NCBI GenBank assembly: GCA_001414485.1
Contig: LLEY01000084.1
Location: forward strand, 1 to 64,000
Direction of reading: 5' to 3'
Length of the DNA stretch: 64,000 bases
Origin: Calycina herbarum
Taxonomy: Eukaryota > Ascomycota > Leotiomycetes > Helotiales > Pezizellaceae
The position numbers and the translations under genes were made by a program. This document shows positions 34,135 to 46,559 of this stretch, piece after piece. The notes under the pieces are model-generated. The model was not told the origin of the DNA and ran no database searches. It worked only from the letters and a program-made list of their open reading frames with translations. The stretch's first letter is position 1; every line of letters starts with the position of its first letter.

Positions 34135-35428
34135 TCATTTCCGTGGTTTTCCCTTCCCCTTTGCGGGCTTTGATGCTTTTTCTCTCTCAAGCCTGGCTTT
34201 CAACTTCGCCTTGCCTTTTAGTGGTGGTACTGAATTCTTGCTCTCAAGTATGGCCTTTACCAAGCTGTCGTCCAACATGGGTTCTCGCTGACTGACGAAT
34301 TTAACCCACTGCTCAGATTTTCCCCAATTGAGAGGATGAGCTTTATCTCTGATGAGTTTTGTTTCTTTCTTGATGTAGTCGATGTAAATAGCTCGCTCGA
34401 AGGGATGCAGATTGAGCCGGGTCAAGGAGGGAAGACCTTTAGCAACCATGGCAACAATCTCATCTATCTTGTCTTCGTCCGACACCCGTCGCTTCCTCGG
34501 GTCTTCGTCGTCCCATGACCAATATGAGTTTGGATGGCGAAGGTGTCCATGCACGTCAGTCGTTACCAACGTCAGATACCGAAGAGTTGGACATGCGTGC
34601 TTCAAGATTACAGTAAGAATACGCAAGATGCTCCCAAATCCCATATGGAGGTAGTCAGATCGTGGGCTAGTAAAGTAACGCTCGACTGTCTTGAGCTCCC
34701 CTTCTAAACGAATTCGTTTTAGAAGATGTGTTTTGAAGATGCTAATTTTATTGAAGATTCGTATCATCGAGTCTCGAATTAAGAAATCCCGATCGTGAAC
34801 CTCGTCGGTGAATATTCGTTGGATATTCTGAATGGTTTCTCGGGGGCGTTGAGGTGTTCCGAGCGAATCCAGCTGACCGGGGATACGACTTCTAGCCTTC
34901 TAGAGTTCTCTTAAGTAGTGGGGAAGTGAATTATAGTCGAAAACAAAAGTGTTTTCTTCGTATAGTACCTCACTTCCCTCTTCGTGGAACTGCCAATAAG
35001 TAGACAACAGAGCGACACCTTCTAGAGGATATACCATATGACCATTGAATTCTTCATGATCTTCCCAGTGTTTCGGTGGGTTCTTGTTGATGACGATTAT
35101 CCCAGGACCTTGGCCTTTCAAAAACGAAGAAAAATAAAGGTCTTCTCCGCCCCATTTATACCCCCATCTATCAGCAGTCGCCCAACACGGTGCAAGATTT
35201 CCGATCTGATCCCCATAACTCGAACATGGTACTATTCCAACGGGTCTTCGGAAAAGAATCCGGTAGATTTTTATGCGGATCTCTTAAGCGTATGTCAGCA
35301 CGTTATATCACAATACAATCTATGGGAGTGATCTGCTTACCTCGAGGGAGCATGTTGATAAAGTAGCAATCCTTAGGCTGAGATGTCACCCCAAACCCCC
35401 CTGGGTATGTGGTATTGGTATCCGTCAT
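34135..35428 (-). pseudogene. 2EXR-family gene with in-frame stop
   Basis: Exons 35341-35428 and 34135-35282 (minus) join in phase 1 across a normal GTAAGC-AAG intron and rebuild the 2EXR start (INMLPREIRIKIYRILF). The frame then runs to 34135 except for a TAG at 34900-34902. Both sides of the stop align with the paralogue at 29176: TFVFDYN...stop...SRIPGQ...ETIQNIQRIF against TFAFGCY...SAHLIPGQ...QTIQNVYRIF. The Leu-rich ILTVILKHACPTLRYLTL segment and the Lys-rich tail are intact. With one lesion this could be a recent pseudogene, a read-through gene or a sequence error. Confidence 0.65.
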
Positions 35429-36393
35429 TTTGTCCCAGCTCAGCTGCACGGTAAACTTTGGGGAATTAATATTGTCTTGCGCTGAGTTTGGTTCGTTCCT
35501 TAGCGTGGATGCCACAATATTCGTGCAGTGTTATGGGGAACAGATATGAAAAAGATGGTGGAGGAAAGTGTGCGACATTATATGCAAGAGCTAGCAGGCT
35601 ATTTAGCCTTTGAACTTTTTAGCGCCCTCCATCAACAACAGACGACAATAGTCTATTCACTTGGTGACTGGCTACTGATATCATATTCAGATGGGAGGAA
35701 TTCGCCAGCTAAACCAGAACCAGAAGCATGAAAGACTGTGAATGAACAACATGAACACAAAAATAGTCAAGCATATATTATTGCTAGCTGTTTTTGCCCT
35801 TGGGTAGGACCTCCCTCCACTCATCAGGCTTTCTTTGTCCAGACCTTCATTTCTCTTAGTCCAGTAAACCTTAGGTAAGTTGTATCTACTTGTCCCATAC
35901 CTTCTATAGCCAAAGTAAAGTAGGCGCATAGAGTGCTTTCACTAATGGCCACCTACAAGAGTTGAATAACTGGTTCCCCCTTCCAAAACACCATGGCCCC
36001 CATTGTCTACCAGCTTCAGGCTACAGCAGCTCTGCAAGAACCCGCGAACTTGTAAAAGAGTGAAACAAGTCACTTCAAATAAAAACAATCGATTATCCGT
36101 GAAACCAACGCTGGATTTTTTTAAATTCAGAAAAGAAGACTAATACAATGATGCTCCTCCACCACAGAAGCTGAACTATGCAACGAATCCCCATTTACTA
36201 AAACGCCACACTCTTGACTCCATACTACCTGTCCTACAAAGAGGCTGATGCGCAAAGCTGCCAGGAAAAGCACAGAAAACAAAAGTCATTATCATCATGC
36301 AGCCGTTCCTATGCAATGTAAAAACAATCAAAACAATATTTCAAGAATGAAACCATAACCTAATCCCACAAGTTCGATATTAATACGACTTGA
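35429..36393. other. Intergenic
   Basis: A plus-strand frame at 35546-35731 and a minus-strand frame at 35687-35929 are short and unsupported. I see no gene. Confidence 0.45.
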
Positions 36394-39300
36394 TTAACGC
36401 CATCCACCTTTGCCCATAACTCCTGCAACACTCTCTCTTGATCTCGGGGTACCGCTCGCGATTCGAACGGAGCCAAGGGGGATGTTACCGCTGATAGCAC
36501 GAGGCTCAGCAATAGTAGTACGTCGGTTGTTCTTGACCACCGGTTGAGTTCGAGGACTCAAAACACTTGAATGAAATGAACCCTCTTTATCACTCTTCAC
36601 CATTCTTCGAGCATGGCTAGCGGTAAACATGTTTTCGTTTGGCGGCGATCCTGCCATGGTGGCTGCGGTTGGACTTCTGCGACGATGGGCTCGACTCATT
36701 GTGTCGTTTGATGTACGAGAAATGGAACCCGCTCGCTTCAATGCTCTTCCTATCTTTGCGCTCTCTGATCGATCCATTTGAAAACTGTTCTCTCCTTCTG
36801 AAGACGAATTATTCCCACTCTCCGTTGGCGTTGAACCGTTTCCCATAGTATGTACAAGGTGCAATGGGGAGCGGTTGTTGGCATGTGCGTCGATTGTGCG
36901 TAGTGGCGAAGTCTCGGTATCGGAAGAGGAAAGTCGTGTCATCTTTGGTGGAGGTGGGGGAGGTGGTGATCCATCGGTCTTTTTAGAGAGGAAGCCAGCC
37001 TGAAATCGATTTGCCTTCGGCTTGATGTCAATTGACGATGTTGGCGCGGTAGGAATAGGAGATGAATTGAGCGAGTCGTTGGAAATATCCGCGGCTAAGT
37101 ATGAAGGTAGAGCTGGCAGAACAATACTTTTCTCGGCCGATGATACTTCTGGAGAGACAGGTTTTTGTGGTGTTTTCTCGAATTCAGCCAAAGCACCCGA
37201 TTCTGTGTCATCTCGCCACCTGACACTTCGTTGCTTCGATGGAGACTTCTTCTTTGGTGTGAATGAAACTCCCTTTTTCCCGAGGGCGGCCTTCCGTCGT
37301 CGAGGAGAAGACTTCATTGGGGATGCAAAGACTTGGGGTGCGACTACAGTAAGAGCCGGCATTGTTGGAATTGGTCGGGCCTGAGTGTCGAGGAAGTTGG
37401 CTGGCTTCTTGCGTTTAGGTGTACCGCGCTTTGTTGGTGGAAATTTTTCGGTGACGTTCAAAGATCCGTCAGGTTTAACAATTTCGGATACAGATGTAGA
37501 GCATGTTTGTAGCAAACGCCCGAGGATTGATTTTGCATGCTTAATCGCGTCCTCCTCAGTCATACTGAGTATATCGTGAAGGGAAGAAATGATGTCGAAT
37601 TGGGCAGAAAGCAGCACTTGCATAACGTCCGCATCGCCAACCTTCTCTTGCTCTAGAATTTCTCGTAAAGCTTGAACTGACGCATTTGACTTGAGGAGCT
37701 CAGCTTCTCTGGTCAGGTTTGCAGCATCGGGGCCTTCGCAGGACCCGTCCACTTCTGTGAGTTGTTTGATGCTGTTTTGTAGTGCCGAGTCGATTGCCCG
37801 CTCCCAGTTGCACTTATCGAGTCGCTGGTGGTAATGTTGTCTGCTGTTCTCAAGTTCGAGAAGAATACCCTGGGCGGTTTTTCGCATTGCCATGAGACTT
37901 GGGGCCATTTCTTCGTCCTCGCGGGAGTCGCAGATGGAATCAAATGCTGCAACCCAAGATGACAAAACCGAGATTCGACGTTGAAGTTGGCGAAGTTTCT
38001 TCATGTTGATAACCTTCTCCTGTCGCTCCTTTGCGGCATTATCGAACGACGCGCGAATTCTTACAACACCCTCACGAACAATCCCATCCCGCTTCTCGCT
38101 CTGTTTCTTGAACTTAATAAATGCTGCAGCCTCGCCATCTTTCTGCTGGGCCTGAAGCTCATTGATCAATGCTCTCTGCTCGTCAATTTTGACCAAGAAA
38201 TCCTTCACATGCCTATTAACATTGTATACATTTCGGGTGACCTTGGTCTGGATATTCTTGGCTCTGTTGGCATATCGGAGTGTGTTTTGGGTTTCATCGA
38301 AGTGGGCGCTCGAAGGGCTGACACAAACTATCATAACAGTTTTGCAATTTCCCCCTAATGAGAATTTCAATAGTCGAGTGAGTTTGGAATTTCGATATGG
38401 AACGTGGTTCTTTTTTCGCGGATCGCAGAGCGCATTAATACAGCCACCTAGTGCTAGCAGAGATTTATTGATGTTTGCTCCTTCGAGGAGCCTCTCCCCA
38501 CGATTCTTGGTCGCGCTGGCACGCTCACTACCCGCCAAATCAATAATGCTCAATGTAGCCATTGTATGTGGCTCGTTGACGTCCGCATTTCGATCTTTTT
38601 GCGCAACATTGATCTGAAGGACGGCGTGCGATCGAGAAGACGTTGCGTTCGCGGCTGTCGGAGACACCGTCCGGTACTCGTTTCCTTGCACAATCATATC
38701 CATAACTTCCTGAACATCTCGAGGATGGTGACTTGTCAGCCCAGCTACAGATACAGCTTGATTGGCATCCTCGCGGAGCATCAACCCTTGTTTGCTTCCC
38801 CCCGGTACAAGAAGATCGCGGATCGTCTCGTTGTAAATTTCCAAGTATGATAAAGAAACTTCGGTCTGCTTTTGGTCGGATCGCTCAGAAATCTTCTCGA
38901 ATAATTCCTGCATCGTGAGAAAGATAATTCCAGGTTGCTGAGCGGTTCCAGTAATCGTATGTGTTTTCCCGCAACCAGTGGCGCCATAGGCAAAAACTGT
39001 CGCATTGTATCCCTCCATAACGCTATCCATCAATCCTCTTGTTGTTGATTCGTATACTTCGGCTTGTGTGGTATTCTCGTCGAAGACTCGGTCGAATGCA
39101 AATTGTTGATCCTTCACCCTCTTGCCCATATTTGGAACCACAGATCTCGAGAACCTTTGAATTGGGTTGTCCTCTGGAGGGTCGAATATTCTAGTATCGT
39201 CAGTTGGCAGACTCCAATAACAATGTCTATACATACAAGCACTTGTCATCCAGGACTTTAATTACTGCTCTGATACCCTTCTGTCCAAGTTTTGGAGTTG

Positions 39301-39543
39301 GAACTCCCGCGAGGGATCCATCTCCCAAAAACAGTTGTCCGCCATCTGATTTTGTGCTATAAAGAGTGAGCGGGTTTCGTGAGAGGATTGGAGTGCAGGT
39401 TGCAAGTACATTTGCGCAGCTTCACGGATTGTGAATGGTCGGACACGAACTGCGAGAAGTTAGCTATTTCGAATCGCAGAACATGCAGAGGGTATTTGCA
39501 TACCAGTAACCGATATCGAAGAGGCTCCAGCATCTGCAGACAT
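36394..39543 (-). CDS. Kinesin-8 family motor (Kip3/Klp5/6-like) (998 aa)
   Basis: Four exons: 39504-39543, 39410-39449, 39237-39356, 36394-39190 (minus). The first three are small and the splices rebuild SISVTVRVRPFTIREAAQ and KVLDDKCLIFDPPEDNP, matching kinesin-8. The motor domain (to about residue 390) has the P-loop GATGCGKT near 140, switch I NATSSRSHAVL, switch II IIDLAGSERA, and the YRNSKLTRLLKFSLGGN segment. A neck/coiled-coil follows (about 400-620), then a basic, Ser/Pro-rich tail with a polyproline run. Kinesin-8 motors walk to microtubule plus ends, shorten them and help position spindle and nuclei. Length fits fungal orthologues. Confidence 0.93.
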
Positions 39544-40518
39544 CTTGGGGATGTTGAAAGGGGCGGGTCATTCAAAGAGGGGATTCCTCCTGAATGCGCG
39601 TAAACAAACCGTTTGCTCGTATGCAATTGTTTTTGTCGGCAAGATAGAAACGAATGCTCGAGGGGAGTGAATTGAGAAGCAAGAACTTCAATCGCAAGTT
39701 ACAGAGGGTAAAGATTCGACTCCGGTATGTCGTTGACTTTTTGATGATGCGTTTGCTTTCGTAGATTATCGCGGTGTTCTAAATTCAAGGGAAACACCAG
39801 CCAGCCGCGTCTGGCAGGACAACCACCGCCTGCATGGATAAGCCTGGGCGTGACCAATCAGGAGTCGAACGCATTTACGCAGTCCTCGGGCCGAGAACGC
39901 AGTCACATGACTGCGTTCCGCAATCACAATTGACGCGTATTGCTACATTTCTGCTTTGACGTTTTTACAGTATGATTTCTTCAACTACCAGTTATAATAT
40001 CTGGAAAGATCTTGTTGTGCGTGTGGCTTGGACACAGTCACAATTGCGCCAAAACTACGTTCCCCCCTCCTTTCCCTCGAGAGGGGGAAGGCCCCCCCCC
40101 CCCAATATCCACAATTTTTCCTCGTCGAAAATCGCGGACCAACAACACCACATACTCAACTGACATACTTTTACTGCCTCCACGTCGCAAGCCATAGCAC
40201 TGGCGTGCGTGCCTTTTCTTTTCTTCTGGATCTTTGGACCTGGCGTGACTGATAAGCTTAGAGTTAGAACGCAGTACAGAGCTCCACATCTAGACTTGGT
40301 ATATATACCTTATTAAGTCGAGATGAATACGTATACGATACATGTGGTGTTGATGGGTTTTGATTCAATGCTCCCTGCGGTTCTCTCAAAACCACAAGGC
40401 TAATCTTATCCACGTCCATGAGCTTACGCACCAGTTTCATTGCAGTTCGGGATGGACGATGGTTACAATTAGCAGCGAGCTTTATATTTTCAAGTTCAAC
40501 CTCCCAACCTGCTCTCAA
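39544..40518. other. 5' flank of kinesin gene and 3' flank of tyrosinase gene
   Basis: Contains a 24-bp palindrome at 39895-39918 and a C13-like homopolymer near 40091. Overlapping short frames around 39972-40290 have no support. Confidence 0.5.
39895..39918. repeat. Perfect 11-bp-arm palindrome
   Basis: GAACGCAGTCA, then CA, then TGACTGCGTTC, about 350 bp upstream of the kinesin start. A partial copy of the arm (AACGCATTTACGCAGTC) lies just before it. It could be a dimeric factor site or a cruciform. Confidence 0.55.
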
Positions 40519-41943
40519 TCATATATATGTATAACCAAAGGCCTCAATATCCATAACACTTCTAATAGTAACGGAATCCCCAAAATGCGTGTAGTTTAGC
40601 GAATAGTCAAGAGTGATATTCTTGTACGGAATCGGGCCAAAGAAATCGAAGGGATAAGCCCACATAGTATCGGGTCCAGCTATTTCGGACTTTCTCTTTC
40701 CCCAATCCAGACGTTGCCAGTCATTCCACAACTTATCCAGAGTCGAGTGGATGATGAAGAAAAGGGGATCTCCGGGTGAAGACCACGTATCGGCAAGCTC
40801 ACCAACTTGGCCACCGATGCCAATGTGTAAGCCAAGATGGATTACTGTGTCTGCTACTGTCAAGCTTTTTCCTTGAATGGCGATGTTAAAATCGTTGTAA
40901 GTTTCAGCGGTTCTGGCGGCGGCGAGACGCTCATCGCTGAGAGCGCTGGCAATCAGTTCTGGGCAGAAGTCTCTGCGAAGGCAGTGGGGATTGTAGTTGA
41001 GATTTTCCCCTTGGTTCAATTAGCAAAAGTTGGGCACATACACTTGTCGATTGCTTACCAATTCCCATATCAACAGTCAGGTTAGCGAATGGACCGTTAT
41101 CAAGACAGCCTAAATTGTGTCAATCAGGTTGAGCAGGTTATTGTAAAGTACCTTGGCTACTTACCACCACCAGTTCTATCTGCAAGAATAATTGCTGGGT
41201 CACTGACAGGAATGGAGGTGACATTTGCGACCCAAGGGCCATTACCTAGTTCCAAAGGTTAACTCAAGTCCTTTTAACTTCATGTGAAGTAATTTTACCT
41301 CCAACTCCGGTTATGGGGTCAAAAAGAGGAGACTTGGGGAATGTCTCCACTGTGTTGTCCAACGAAAAGTCCCACCAAGGTTGAGAGCCAACGTATCCAC
41401 AGGTATCTCTCAGATCTTGCTCCCAAAGGAGCAAGAAATGCCGATGCCATCTACAGAAATGAGTTCAGCTCCTATCATACGACTTCTGGGCGTGTTTTAC
41501 TTACGGCAGAAATGGTCCCTGGTGATTGTGTTAGCATTCGAATTTATCGAGAAGGTATAAACTCACATTGAAATGAACATAATCTGCAGCTTGAATGTGT
41601 AGTGCCATGAAATCTCCATATCGATTTCGTACACCTCCATAATAGGCACCATTCGATGCCGGCTTGCTCATCATACACTTGACGGCGTCAATCCAGCGGA
41701 ATTTCTCATCATCAGAAAGTTTTCTCCTGGAAGATAGTTATGTTAGTATGGTACTAAATTAGAAGTGTATATTCTGTGAAGCTAAATCGTCACTAACCAT
41801 TCTTTTCGGATATGTATGCCTTGGCGTTCCTGTCGAATAGCCAAGTCACTTTCCAGCTTTGCTCTCGTTTCTTCAACAGGAGCAGCTACTATGAAAGTAG
41901 TTACTAAAAACAAAGCCGAAACAAGGATCTGAAAAAGAAGCAT
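40519..41943 (-). CDS. Secreted tyrosinase, seven exons (364 aa)
   Basis: Exons (minus): 41798-41943, 41567-41726, 41505-41518, 41299-41450, 41165-41245, 41059-41109, 40519-41009, all in phase. The signal peptide is MLLFQILVSALFLVTTFIVA. The CuA signature HFNGPFLPWHRHFLLLWE is completed only by splicing in a 14-nt exon. The CuB part has HLGLH and DPLFFIIHSTLDKLW, where many tyrosinases have two adjacent His. The copper-ligand His is kept. Tyrosinases hydroxylate phenols and oxidise o-diphenols to quinones. Being short and secreted, it probably acts outside the cell on plant or fungal phenolics. It lies 3 kb from the phenolic gene cluster. Confidence 0.88.
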
Positions 41944-44937
41944 CTTGTCAAAGATGGGAAATAGGCACGAGATCTTCGCAAGTTAATTGTTGGAAAAGGA
42001 CGGAGCTGGATGGCAGTGATCCCCATCTGCACCCTCCTTTATAAATATATTTCTAGGAGAGCGATCACTCACTCCATGGTACAGTCTGGATCATAATGGA
42101 GCTTATTTCTTTCTCCGTCGCGGAGGAATCTTTGGGGGTTGACAAAATCGAACTCGGAGCAACTACAAGTTCGGCATCTAGTGCCTTGGAAAGTTGACAA
42201 TCGTGAGTGCATGCCGGACAACAATGCACTGCATGTAGTAGCTTGTCGAAGGTGTGCAAGGTTGAACCTAGCTAGGAGGTAGAAGGTGATTGTGAACATG
42301 TGTGTTGCACAAAACGATTGCCACATCGGATAGGGGACCCGCACCACATGGAAAAATCGGCACTTAAAGTTATCACCACGAGCTAGAGATAGTAGATAGC
42401 TGGATTGAGTAAATTGTTCCGCAAATCTTCTCGAGAAGCCAACTACATGGAACGGTCACTTGATGAAAGCAAGTGATCTTCACCAATGGGAAAGCTTCTT
42501 TCGCTTCCGTTTTCGAAAGTACCCAGATAATCAATCATATCTCGCATCTATACTCCAATATATCGTGAGGTTTTAATCAATTGAGGAGGTTCTAGACTTC
42601 GGAGTCGCATGGTCATCAAGAGAAGTTCGCGATTGGTCAATTAGACATTTTATGATTCAAACCCCGAAAATACAATGGATTCAAAATCACAATTAAAACG
42701 TGAACTGAGTAATTGAAAAGATTTGACTCCAATGAAATACGAGAACTTCAATGCAGGAGACTCGATGTGTATTCTACGCTTTGATGTACTAAAAAGAGCG
42801 GCTAGGCTTCCCTTTCAACAAACGATCTCTATGTCTCGAATTGCGAAAGTATGAATCACTTCTCTAGAGTCGTCGGTTGGATCGTGATACTTTGCTCGAA
42901 GATTTCCCTTCTCGGTCACTTCACATGGAATGATACGTTTCCTCCACTATAATTTATCTAATATGCAGAAATGGTGTAACAACACCTCTTAATACTCACG
43001 GCCTAAATATTAAGCCGGTTGAAATTAAGTCCGTTGAAAGTTTATTCGGGGACTTACGGTCTTCTGGAAAGTCCGTTCGCACGAACGTCTTTATAGTCGA
43101 TTTGTGACTGTTCCGATCCCATACTTATTTCTTGAAAAATAAGATCGGGATTGGAAGGCTACACAGTTGCTGACGCTGTGGCGTGGGGTACCTGAAATTG
43201 ATGACAGAGCCCCGGAATTGGGTGACGAGGCTTCGTCAAGATCGATGTCGATTCTCGGCTCGTCTATTCCTTGCGGATTACTATTAATTCGTGAAAATGT
43301 TGCCTACTGGGAACGAGCCTCAATATTTCCGGTCATTGGTAGGTTAAGATACAATTGAAATTCAAATACGCAAGCCACAAACTGCTCTTTGCATTTGATG
43401 CAGAAAGTTTAGGCGTGTACCGATCACGGAGGGATTGCGTTCTGGATTACTCGATACGTGTAGGTTGTACTACTCCCCGGGGTTCGGCGCCACTCCCCGT
43501 TAATAATATGCTTAGTTCCTGTTGCCATCTGACATGCTTATGCATTCTTACCCGCTTAAACTTCCTCGCCTGACTATCTTTGCTTACATCCCTATATATT
43601 CTGGCATGACCTTTTTTCTCACCTGCCTATACATTCTTCCTTGCCTCCGATGTAGCACCAACAAACCTTGTTCTTATCTACCTATCGATTTCTCCAAATG
43701 ATACATTGCTGTTGCACTTGTTTATGACTCTTTATCAATTAATTAAACACCCTGTTGAATGCTATTGTCTGACCACTTCAGTATTGCTTTCGGGATCTTC
43801 CGACTCTTCCCTCTTCCACTCGTCCCCCCTTCCTCGCTTAAAATATAATCAGGGTGTGAGTCGACACTCGACCTTTACTGGGTTGTGGTGCTCAACCTAG
43901 CAACGAGTTTAGCTCGCCTAAGCAATAGCGATCAGGCCCTAAAAGGACCCTAAGATAAAGGTTGCTTCAGGGGACAATACGCTGGAGCTGGGAATCCTCT
44001 CTATCTTGTCGATGCATGCCCTGTATAGCTCGAAGAAAATGTCTCGGAGATATTTTACTCCGAGACACTTACTTGAAGATATTTACTTGGAGATACTTAC
44101 TCGGAAATATCTCTCTCTCTGAAATATGTAGCTCGGAGATATACTCTGGAAATACCTTCGGAAATATATCGTTTTCGGAGATATGTGCCTCGGAGATATG
44201 TGCCACGGAGTTATTGTCATGCTGCTCAGATATGTATACACAGCTCGGAGAAAATCGCATGGAGATATATTACTCGGAGAAAATGGCGCAGACGCAGTCA
44301 AAAGTATGGAGAATACAGGGCACTACGCTATAAGGCCCTTTAATGATGCCCTGAAGCCGGCATCTACCGTGGGCGTTGTATTTTAGTGGCCTTCCTTGTA
44401 TTTCGGGGCTCAGATATTCCCCCAGGGAGGTGAAGCCTCTAATTTACGACGCAATAACTTAACGACAACTAGTTGTAAAAATCCAAAAAAACGTGAATCG
44501 ATGCGCAAGATGCTAATTTACTCAGTTATGTCTAGATGTAGGTGTTAATAAATCGTGTAGATAGAATTAATAGTGCTACTTATTTTGTTAGCGAAAGGAA
44601 ATCGGCTGAACTACCCATACTATTACGCTCCCTTTCCAAGGCTGTGTAAAAATGACATTGAGCAAACATGAGTCGTTTTGCGTAATTCTCGATCTTTTTT
44701 CGATACCTTTCAGAATGAGGCACCATGAAAATATGTTTATCTCCATTTATTTCCGTTGCGTCATTTTCACAATACAATCACGTTAAAGGCAATTTTCGAA
44801 TATTGAGAGTCGCATGTTTGTTGCGACTGAAAGAGGAACGAAGAGGTCTGTTAATAATCTAGATCAAATCGAGATACATGATCGCTAACGAATTTCACAT
44901 CCAACATCCAGTGAACGAAACCCAGCCCACCTTCTCA
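41944..44937. other. Long intergenic region
   Basis: Tyrosinase promoter, then about 2.9 kb without a supported gene. The part at about 43860-44400 contains GGCCCTAAAAGGACCCTAAG and the tandem GGAGATAT array (44041-44285). It could be an old retroelement remnant, but I see no LTR ends or coding relic. Frames at 43167-43573 and 43706-44386 lack support. Confidence 0.45.
44041..44285. repeat. Degenerate minisatellite, CTCGGAGATAT core
   Basis: About twelve units of 15-22 bases around CTCGGAGATAT, many as ACTCGGAAATATC or ACTTGGAGATAC, give short open frames on both strands as a by-product. The same core appears in a few copies at about 6310-6395. Confidence 0.6.
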
Positions 44938-46559
44938 TCATCCAATCTTAACAAGAACCGACTTCGTCTCAAGAAAGAAATCCAAACTATGATACGGCAT
45001 ACCCTCCCTCCCAACCCCAGATCCCTTGTACCCACCAAATGGGGTATCCATACCAGTCGTAGGACTCGTACAATTCACACCCACCGTCCCAGCTTCCAAC
45101 CCCTTTGCAACTCTCATTGCACGATCAATATTCTTCGTGAAGACTGCCGCATAGAGACCATACTCAGTATCATTTGCTTTCGCTAACGCCTCCTCTTCTG
45201 TCTTGAAGACATTGATGTTGACAACTGGTCCGAAAACTTCTTCTTTCATGATTCGAGAGTCCTCTGGGGTTTCGAGGATTATGGTTGGTTTGATGAAGTA
45301 TCCATCGCCATTGGTGTAATGTTCGTCTCCAAGAACTACCTTGCCTTCTTTCTTTCCGATTTTGAGATATTCCAGAACCTTGTCGTATTGGAATTTATCT
45401 ACCAAAGGTCCATGATTCGTCTCCGGTGATGTAGGGTCACCAATCTTGGCAGTTACAAATTTCGACTTGAACGAGTCGATGAAGCGTTCCGCGATAGTGT
45501 CTTGAACATAGATTCTTGAATTTCCCATGCATGTTTGTCCGCTGTTGGTTTGGATGGAATACTGGGTGGCTTGTGCTGCTGCTTCCAAATCTGCGTCGTC
45601 GAAGACGATAGCAGGGGACTTTCCTCCTAGTTCAAGTGAGACCACTTTTAGGTTAGATTTCGAAGAAGCTTCCTGGATAAGTCTTCCGGTCCTTGTAGAT
45701 CCAGTGAAAGTTATTGCACGTACATCCATGTGGTGACTAAGAACCGACCCCGAAGTAGCTCCATGACCACTTAATACGTTAATTACGCCCCGTGGAAATC
45801 CTGCTTCCTTTATCAAAGAAGCAAGTTTGGATGACTATCTTAAGTCAGCTTCTTATTCTCAAAATCCCACTCTAGTTTTGTGAAGCATGCTTACCGTCAA
45901 AGGTGCCTTTTCGCTACTCTTCAATACAACAGTATTTCCCACCGTAAGTGCAGGAGCAACTTTCTTCGCAAAAAATAATAGAGGTACATTCCAAGGAATA
46001 ATGGCTGCAACAACCCCGTATGGTTGTCTAAACGTCAAGTTTACAAATCCCGGAGTAGCCAAACTCGAAGTCCCTTGAATATCATACCCAGCTTCGGAGT
46101 AGTGATCGAATGACCCAGCAGCGACCGATGCGTGGAAATAACTGGATACGGGGTGTCCCATTGATAAAGCTTCCAAGTTCGCAAATTCTCGGTCATGTTG
46201 TCGAATCAATGTAGCCAGTTTTTTGAAATAACTTCCGCGTTTCTGGACCGTCAGCGCTGACCATGCAGGTTGAGCTGCTTTTGCTGCTGCAACTGCCCGG
46301 TTTGTATCTTCCTCGGATGCTTCGGGGACTGCAAGTTTTGAGTCAGCGTGGACTTCAAGTCAAATGAGTGGCACCGTTCGTACCTTTCGCTATCACTTCC
46401 CCTGTATTTGGTGAAATGAGGTCAAATGTTCCCCCATCCGAAGCAAAGACATACTATTATGGAGAAGTCAGGTTCGTTGTCACGTGTTGTCGCCTTCAAA
46501 CCAACCTCGCCATTGATGAAGAGACGAGTCTCAATCTCTTTCTCTGAATCCCCTCCCAT
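44938..46559 (-). CDS. NAD(P)-dependent aldehyde dehydrogenase (484 aa)
   Basis: Exons (minus): 46506-46559, 46384-46453, 45895-46328, 44938-45834. The joins rebuild RLFINGEYVFASDGGTFDLI, SPNTGEVIAKVPEAS and KSSEKAPLTSSKLASLIKEA. The catalytic pair is present: Glu in LELGGKSP (E254) and Cys in SGQTCMGN (C288). The cofactor motif FTGSTRTG and the C-terminal PFGGYKGSGVGRE are intact. It oxidises an aldehyde to the acid. Its divergent neighbour is an aromatic-acid decarboxylase and an aromatic-cleaving oxygenase lies nearby, so an aromatic aldehyde is a likely substrate (inference). No targeting signal, so cytosolic. Confidence 0.92.

Noticed and set aside
44062..44386. Open frames on both strands around 44.1-44.4 kb
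   Set aside because: They translate a CTCGGAGATAT minisatellite; the repeated Ser/Glu/Ile pattern follows from the DNA repeat.
43860..44460. Possible LTR retroelement end
   Set aside because: GC-richer sequence with retroelement-like feel, but I could not find TG...CA borders, a primer site, a target duplication or a coding relic.
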